Under the pieces are notes generated by a model. It was not told the origin of the DNA. It saw only the letters and a list, made by a program, of their open reading frames with translations, and did not search any database. From CBDCYH01 sp965224105 (GTDB lineage Bacteria; Bacteroidota; Rhodothermia; Rhodothermales; JABDKH01): a stretch of 64,000 nucleotides of DNA. Below, piece after piece: positions 61,867 to 64,000 of the stretch. Position 1 is the first letter of the stretch. Every line of letters starts with the position of its first letter. The position numbers and the translations under genes are program-made. The DNA lies in the NCBI GenBank assembly GCA_965224105.1, contig CBDCYH010000001.1, positions 496,001 through 560,000 on the forward strand. The letters run 5' to 3'.

Positions 61867-64000
61867 AAACTAGCACTCAACTGCATCCGGCCGGTATGCA
61901 CCGTTCTACCAGCGGATGGGTCTCGACCATCATATGCGATGGTTGCTTTCAGCAAGCGACTTAAAGTGACCTGAACATTCAGTGACCAAAGGAAGGAGCG
62001 TCCATCCCCTCTACCATCGGTAAGTTGATATTGGGCTAACCCACTTGCGTCGCCCTGAATGGATACATCTGCCATTTCAAGTCGGCCGAAAATCTGCATT
62101 TTCCTCGGACGCAGGTAGCGCAGTTCGACCGGAATCTTGTAGATGCTGGACTCACGAGTTCCAACGTCGTCATCCTTGTGTGAATACTCTGGAGCAAAAC
62201 TCACCTGCGCGTGCTGGTTGAATAAATAGGTGACGCGGGGAGATATCGACCACGACGAAATGCTAAACGTACGCGACCCAAAGGTTGCACTCAGGAGGCG
62301 ATTGCGTCCAATAGATCCGTCCAACTCTAACCGAAGCCAGGTTGCGGCTCGATAATTCGCAAGAAGTCTATTTGAGATGTTCGCCCTTGATTCCAGTCCG
62401 GCGGAAAGATCCGATAAGGCCTTTGAGTAGATAAACAGGTAGTCAAGACCGAACTTTGGATTCCGACGAAACAGATACACGTCCTGCTGCAGCGTCATCC
62501 GACCTGAAATGGTGTTTTTCGGATCACGAAATTCGCCAAGACGCAGCAGGTAGATCTGTCGAATATCCGGGCGTCGGTTCTTTTCGTCAATCCTTACGAT
62601 AGAACGCGTTTGAACATGGCGAAGAAAATTGAACCGACTCGATTCTACAATAGCAAGTTTGGATGCATCCGTGTCGACTCGGAGTCGAGCCTGGACGTTA
62701 ATGACCGGAAACAAGGAATCAGAAGGAACAAAAGACTTGATGTAGTTGCCCTCACTTGGAGTTGTCTCAAGTACAAACTCTTCGATTTGAATGGCACCGT
62801 CACCATTGGAATCCACCCAAACATATTCGCCAAGCTCAGGGCCTGTTCTGATATAAAACTCCTGGAGTTTGGGGGCGCGCTCCGTATTGGCGTCGTATAG
62901 CCACGATGTTCTGAGTGCACGTTTTGCGGGCCGCGCAAAGCCCGACCAATGCAATACAACGGATGACAAACCAGATGCCCCCTGGTCAATCCTGTAAACA
63001 TCATCATAGTCCAGCTGCCGTATTCCCAAACTAAGTTCAGTATTGTAATTCTCGTTTGGCTGGTAAGTCGCAAAAGACTGGATTGTCAAGGATCGAGATG
63101 CCGGGTTCAAGATTCCAGAAGACAGCGGCCGATCATCTTGCCTGAACTCGATTGTGCCGGACAGCTCTAGATCGTTCACCTTGAGCTTTACACCAGGCCT
63201 AATTTCTGTAAACCGAAAACTTGTCTGGTCGAGACTATCTGGTGTGGACGTAGAGGACTCTTTGTTTTCTGTTTCCAGCTCCAGAAAAGTCGTTGTATTA
63301 GCGAAAGGCGAGTATTCTGCGCGAGCAATTTGGCGAAACCAGCTTGCTCCCACCGAATCTCCATTCTCTGAACTAATAAAATCAACTCGGTACCTTCCCC
63401 CGATAGAGTTCGCAACGTTGGATTCAACGGAGGATCCAAACCTGGTTGACGAAAACATTCCCTCTTGTACCAGACGACCCCAATCTGTCTTGAGAGTAAC
63501 GGCCTCGCCAAAGTCTGCTACAAAATCGCCCTGGTGAACGGATTGTCTGCTGCCCAGAGCGTCGCCACCAAGCGCCGCATCACCAATTTGAGAGTTCCAG
63601 ATCCTGGACCATTCCACCGATCGAGTCCTGTCAAAACTCGCAAAGTTGTCGGATTCGATTTCCTGTGAGATTTGTAGCTGGACAACCGGTGCAAAACGTC
63701 CCGTCCCGAGAGCAGTTTTTGCAAGGATTGCTTTCACCGCAATTGCCTGTCCGGCATCATCAGATGCACCCAAAGAAGAAACCAGGTTGCCGTCGAACCT
63801 GGACAGGGCTCCTTCCGTCGTGACCGAGAGCCCCTGAATTGGCCGGCTCACAACACGCGCGACGACCAACTCTTTTCGCTCCGGACGGGCGATGATTCTC
63901 ACGGGATCATATTCGCCAAGTCTATGGCCCACATACTCATATACGATACCATTAATCAATCTTCCGGTTCGTCGATATGACCCGGTGCCCTCTCCAGTCC
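61863..64000 (-). CDS. Large outer-membrane beta-barrel protein, C-terminal part
   Basis: The frame is open to the window edge; at least 712 codons are visible and the true N-terminus lies beyond base 64000. The sequence is an alternating-pattern beta protein, with segments such as VQLQISQEIESDN and TFSISSWSISPRVTYLFNQ, and ends QLSASF with the terminal Phe common in barrel proteins. Near the middle is VDSNGDGAIQIEEFV, a calcium EF-hand-like loop. Related proteins in Bacteroidota are large surface barrels of unknown function. The first visible residues include TGEGTGSYRRTGRLING. Its stop overlaps murA by 4 bases. Confidence 0.7.
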   Translation of the reverse strand, partial: TGEGTGSYRRTGRLINGIVYEYVGHRLGEYDPVRIIARPERKELVVARVVSRPIQGLSVTTEGALSRFDGNLVSSLGASDDAGQAIAVKAILAKTALGTGRFAPVVQLQISQEIESDNFASFDRTRSVEWSRIWNSQIGDAALGGDALGSRQSVHQGDFVADFGEAVTLKTDWGRLVQEGMFSSTRFGSSVESNVANSIGGRYRVDFISSENGDSVGASWFRQIARAEYSPFANTTTFLELETENKESSTSTPDSLDQTSFRFTEIRPGVKLKVNDLELSGTIEFRQDDRPLSSGILNPASRSLTIQSFATYQPNENYNTELSLGIRQLDYDDVYRIDQGASGLSSVVLHWSGFARPAKRALRTSWLYDANTERAPKLQEFYIRTGPELGEYVWVDSNGDGAIQIEEFVLETTPSEGNYIKSFVPSDSLFPVINVQARLRVDTDASKLAIVESSRFNFLRHVQTRSIVRIDEKNRRPDIRQIYLLRLGEFRDPKNTISGRMTLQQDVYLFRRNPKFGLDYLFIYSKALSDLSAGLESRANISNRLLANYRAATWLRLELDGSIGRNRLLSATFGSRTFSISSWSISPRVTYLFNQHAQVSFAPEYSHKDDDVGTRESSIYKIPVELRYLRPRKMQIFGRLEMADVSIQGDASGLAQYQLTDGRGDGRSFLWSLNVQVTLSRLLKATIAYDGRDPSAGRTVHTGRMQLSASF

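Overview
This window comes from a bacterium with roughly 50% G+C and very tight gene packing. The gene content points to Bacteroidota in the broad sense, most likely the Rhodothermota/Balneolota branch. That is an inference from three things: a C-terminal fragment resembling a type IX secretion sorting domain, the parE-parC pair, and many lipoproteins with a LuxC-like acyl-CoA reductase. No rRNA, tRNA, CRISPR array, insertion sequence or prophage is visible, and no stretch over 300 bases lacks a gene. GTG and TTG starts are common.

Layout. 1-2319 (-): adk, a polyprenyl diphosphate synthase, HPr and the start of enzyme I. 2358-4382 (-): two small membrane-associated proteins and a LuxC-like acyl-CoA reductase. 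4454-8007 (-): cmk-rpsA and a LEA14-like lipoprotein. 8064-14941 (+): a SPOUT RNA methyltransferase, a single-chain methylmalonyl-CoA mutase with an extra N-terminal MutA-like piece, its GTPase MeaB, and a GH63 glucosidase. 14933-17516 (-): gltX and an ECF sigma/anti-sigma pair. 17670-22998 (+): three consecutive SurA/PpiC-type periplasmic folding proteins and a MoxR ATPase. 23064-30681: a CAP protein, an M23 peptidase, a ferredoxin-NADP reductase, FxsA, a duplicated TerB-like protein, and a two-gene GMC dehydrogenase. 30809-35992: two GT2 glycosyltransferases flanking a Glf-like flavoprotein, an EamA transporter and a D-amino-acid oxidase-like enzyme. 36037-40725: a YCF48-like lipoprotein, then an ECF sigma/anti-sigma pair embedded among three Spy/CpxP-like envelope proteins, and a lipoprotein. 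40773-48661 (-): topoisomerase IV (parE-parC), an AlbA_2 protein, gpsA-plsY (phospholipid synthesis) and purM. 48751-50996 (-): an SGNH hydrolase with a DUF1624-type membrane acyltransferase. 51197-60379: thrC-ech and fbp-thrB on the minus strand, separated by a plus-strand FIST/PAS-histidine kinase pair and a sorting-domain remnant, then DUF2064 and cysteine desulfurase genes. 60544-64000: murA (+) and the C-terminal part of a large outer-membrane beta-barrel protein (-).

Most of the window is housekeeping. The parts that depart from routine are the compact mutase fusion with an altered MeaB G4 motif, the sigma/anti-sigma cluster with three Spy-like proteins and a candidate ECF promoter, the sensor pair splitting the threonine genes beside a decayed sorting-domain tail, and the SGNH/acyltransferase pair.
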